A stretch of DNA of 6,224 bases from Actinomycetes bacterium (lineage in GTDB: Bacteria; Actinomycetota; Actinomycetes; Mycobacteriales; Mycobacteriaceae), in the NCBI GenBank assembly GCA_023417985.1, contig JAEZDV010000337.1, positions 1 to 6,224 of the forward strand. Direction: 5' to 3'. The notes beneath the pieces are model-generated. The model saw only the letters and a list, made by a program, of their open reading frames with translations. It was not told where the DNA came from and made no database searches. Positions 5,526-6,224 of this stretch are shown one piece after another. How positions within the stretch are numbered: the first letter of the stretch is position 1; every line of letters starts with the position of its first letter. The position numbers and the translations under genes were made by a program.

Positions 5526-6224
5526 ACCGCGTCGAGGCGGCGCTCGATGCCCTGAGGGCCGGTAGGCCTGTGCTGGTCTCGGACGACGCCTCCCGCGAGA
5601 ACGAAGGTGACGTGATCCTGGCCGCGCATCAGGCCACACCCGAGTGGGTCGCGTGGACCGTGCGGCACACGTCCGGTCTGCTGTGCGCACCGATGACCGG
5701 TTCCCGGGCAGATGTTCTGGATCTGCCGCCGATGGTGAGTGACAACCAGGATCCGAAGCAGACGGCCTACACCGTGACCGTCGACGCCGCGCGCGGTGTG
5801 ACCACCGGCATCAGCGCTGCAGACCGCGCCACGACATTGCGAGTGCTTGCGGATCCGACCGCGACTGCGCGGGACCTGATCCGGCCCGGTCACGTTCTTC
5901 CGCTGCGGGCAAGGCCAGGGGGTGTGCTCGAACGCCCAGGGCATACCGAGGCTGCCGTCGATCTGTGCACGCTTGCGGGCCTCCCTCAGGTCGGAGTGAT
6001 CGCAGAACTCGTCGCAGACGACGGGACCATGATGCGTATGCCGGGTATCGAGGACCTCGGTTCGCGGCACGATCTGCCGGTGCTCACGGTCGCGGAACTC
6101 ATCCGCTACCGCGCTGCACATCCGATGCCTGCGCCCCTGGTGCCGGCCGGTCGGGTTGTTCGGGCCGACGAAACGGTCATGCCGACGAGGTTCGGCACGT
6201 TTCGAGCCGTGGGCTACCTGGACC
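5522..6224 (+). CDS. ribBA: Bifunctional riboflavin biosynthesis protein RibBA, 3'-truncated
   Basis: The 234 visible codons cover a full 3,4-dihydroxy-2-butanone 4-phosphate synthase (RibB) domain (about 1-200) and the first residues of a GTP cyclohydrolase II (RibA) domain, recognised by ETVMPTRFGTFRAVGY (217-231). RibB makes the four-carbon precursor of riboflavin from ribulose 5-phosphate, and RibA opens GTP. Conserved RibB motifs are RENEGD (25-30, with the metal-binding Glu), TTGISAADR (94-102), RPGHVLPLRA (121-130), GGVLERPGHTEA (133-144, with the metal-binding His141) and Glu162. The acidic loop reads DDASRENEGD rather than the usual DDxDRENEGD, so one Asp is Ser. The start is GTG 5522, overlapping the flavin reductase stop as GTGA, which implies translational coupling; there is no room for an FMN riboswitch directly upstream. 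The RibA zinc and catalytic residues are beyond the window, so whether that half is intact cannot be judged. It is probably a second, cluster-dedicated flavin synthesis gene rather than the housekeeping copy. Confidence 0.93.
   Translation, partial: MNRVEAALDALRAGRPVLVSDDASRENEGDVILAAHQATPEWVAWTVRHTSGLLCAPMTGSRADVLDLPPMVSDNQDPKQTAYTVTVDAARGVTTGISAADRATTLRVLADPTATARDLIRPGHVLPLRARPGGVLERPGHTEAAVDLCTLAGLPQVGVIAELVADDGTMMRMPGIEDLGSRHDLPVLTVAELIRYRAAHPMPAPLVPAGRVVRADETVMPTRFGTFRAVGYLD

Noticed and set aside
5075..6121. Long antisense frame (348 codons) opposite the flavin reductase and ribBA
   Set aside because: It is the mirror of two well-supported genes in G+C-rich DNA, has no family motifs and is rich in Arg, His and Ser.
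1..6224. CRISPR arrays, insertion sequences, tRNA genes or long direct repeats
   Set aside because: No repeated units, transposase-like frames or tRNA-like cloverleaf sequences were noticed on either strand.

Overview
The window is high-G+C coding DNA with GTG and ATG starts, AGGAG-type ribosome binding sites, short stop/start overlaps and a lipoprotein-type solute-binding protein. This points to a high-G+C actinobacterium, most likely a Rhodococcus/Nocardia-type mycolate actinomycete. The genus is a guess from style and not shown by any marker gene.

All seven genes lie on the + strand in three blocks. Block 1 (1-452) is the 3' part of an isochorismatase-fold amidohydrolase, related to N-carbamoylsarcosine amidase and maleamate amidase; its start lies before the window. 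After a 140-bp gap with a clean 7-bp hairpin comes block 2 (593-4327), a complete ABC importer of the ribose/CUT2 architecture: solute-binding lipoprotein, double-NBD ATPase and one permease, joined by overlaps of 14 and 1 nt. After a 200-bp gap with two terminator-like hairpins and a small palindrome comes block 3 (4528 to the window end). It holds an SsuE/MsuE-type NAD(P)H:FMN reductase, a split-barrel flavin reductase (HpaC/RutF type) and a bifunctional RibBA (DHBP synthase plus the start of GTP cyclohydrolase II), coupled by 4-nt ATGA and GTGA overlaps. RibBA runs off the 3' end.

Read together, the genes look like part of a catabolic island. The importer would take up a small solute. Block 3 would make flavin and reduce it, the usual supply for a two-component flavin-dependent monooxygenase (luciferase-like or group D type), and the amidohydrolase would split a C-N bond in an intermediate. 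This resembles the logic of pyrimidine (Rut) and other N-heterocycle or N-substituted compound breakdown. No monooxygenase is visible in the window, so the substrate and pathway remain inference. The clearest oddities are two unrelated flavin reductases side by side with a cluster-borne RibBA, a Ser for Asp change in the RibB acidic loop, and a Leu where SsuE carries its pi-helix Tyr. I see no tRNA, rRNA, CRISPR, insertion sequence or transposase.
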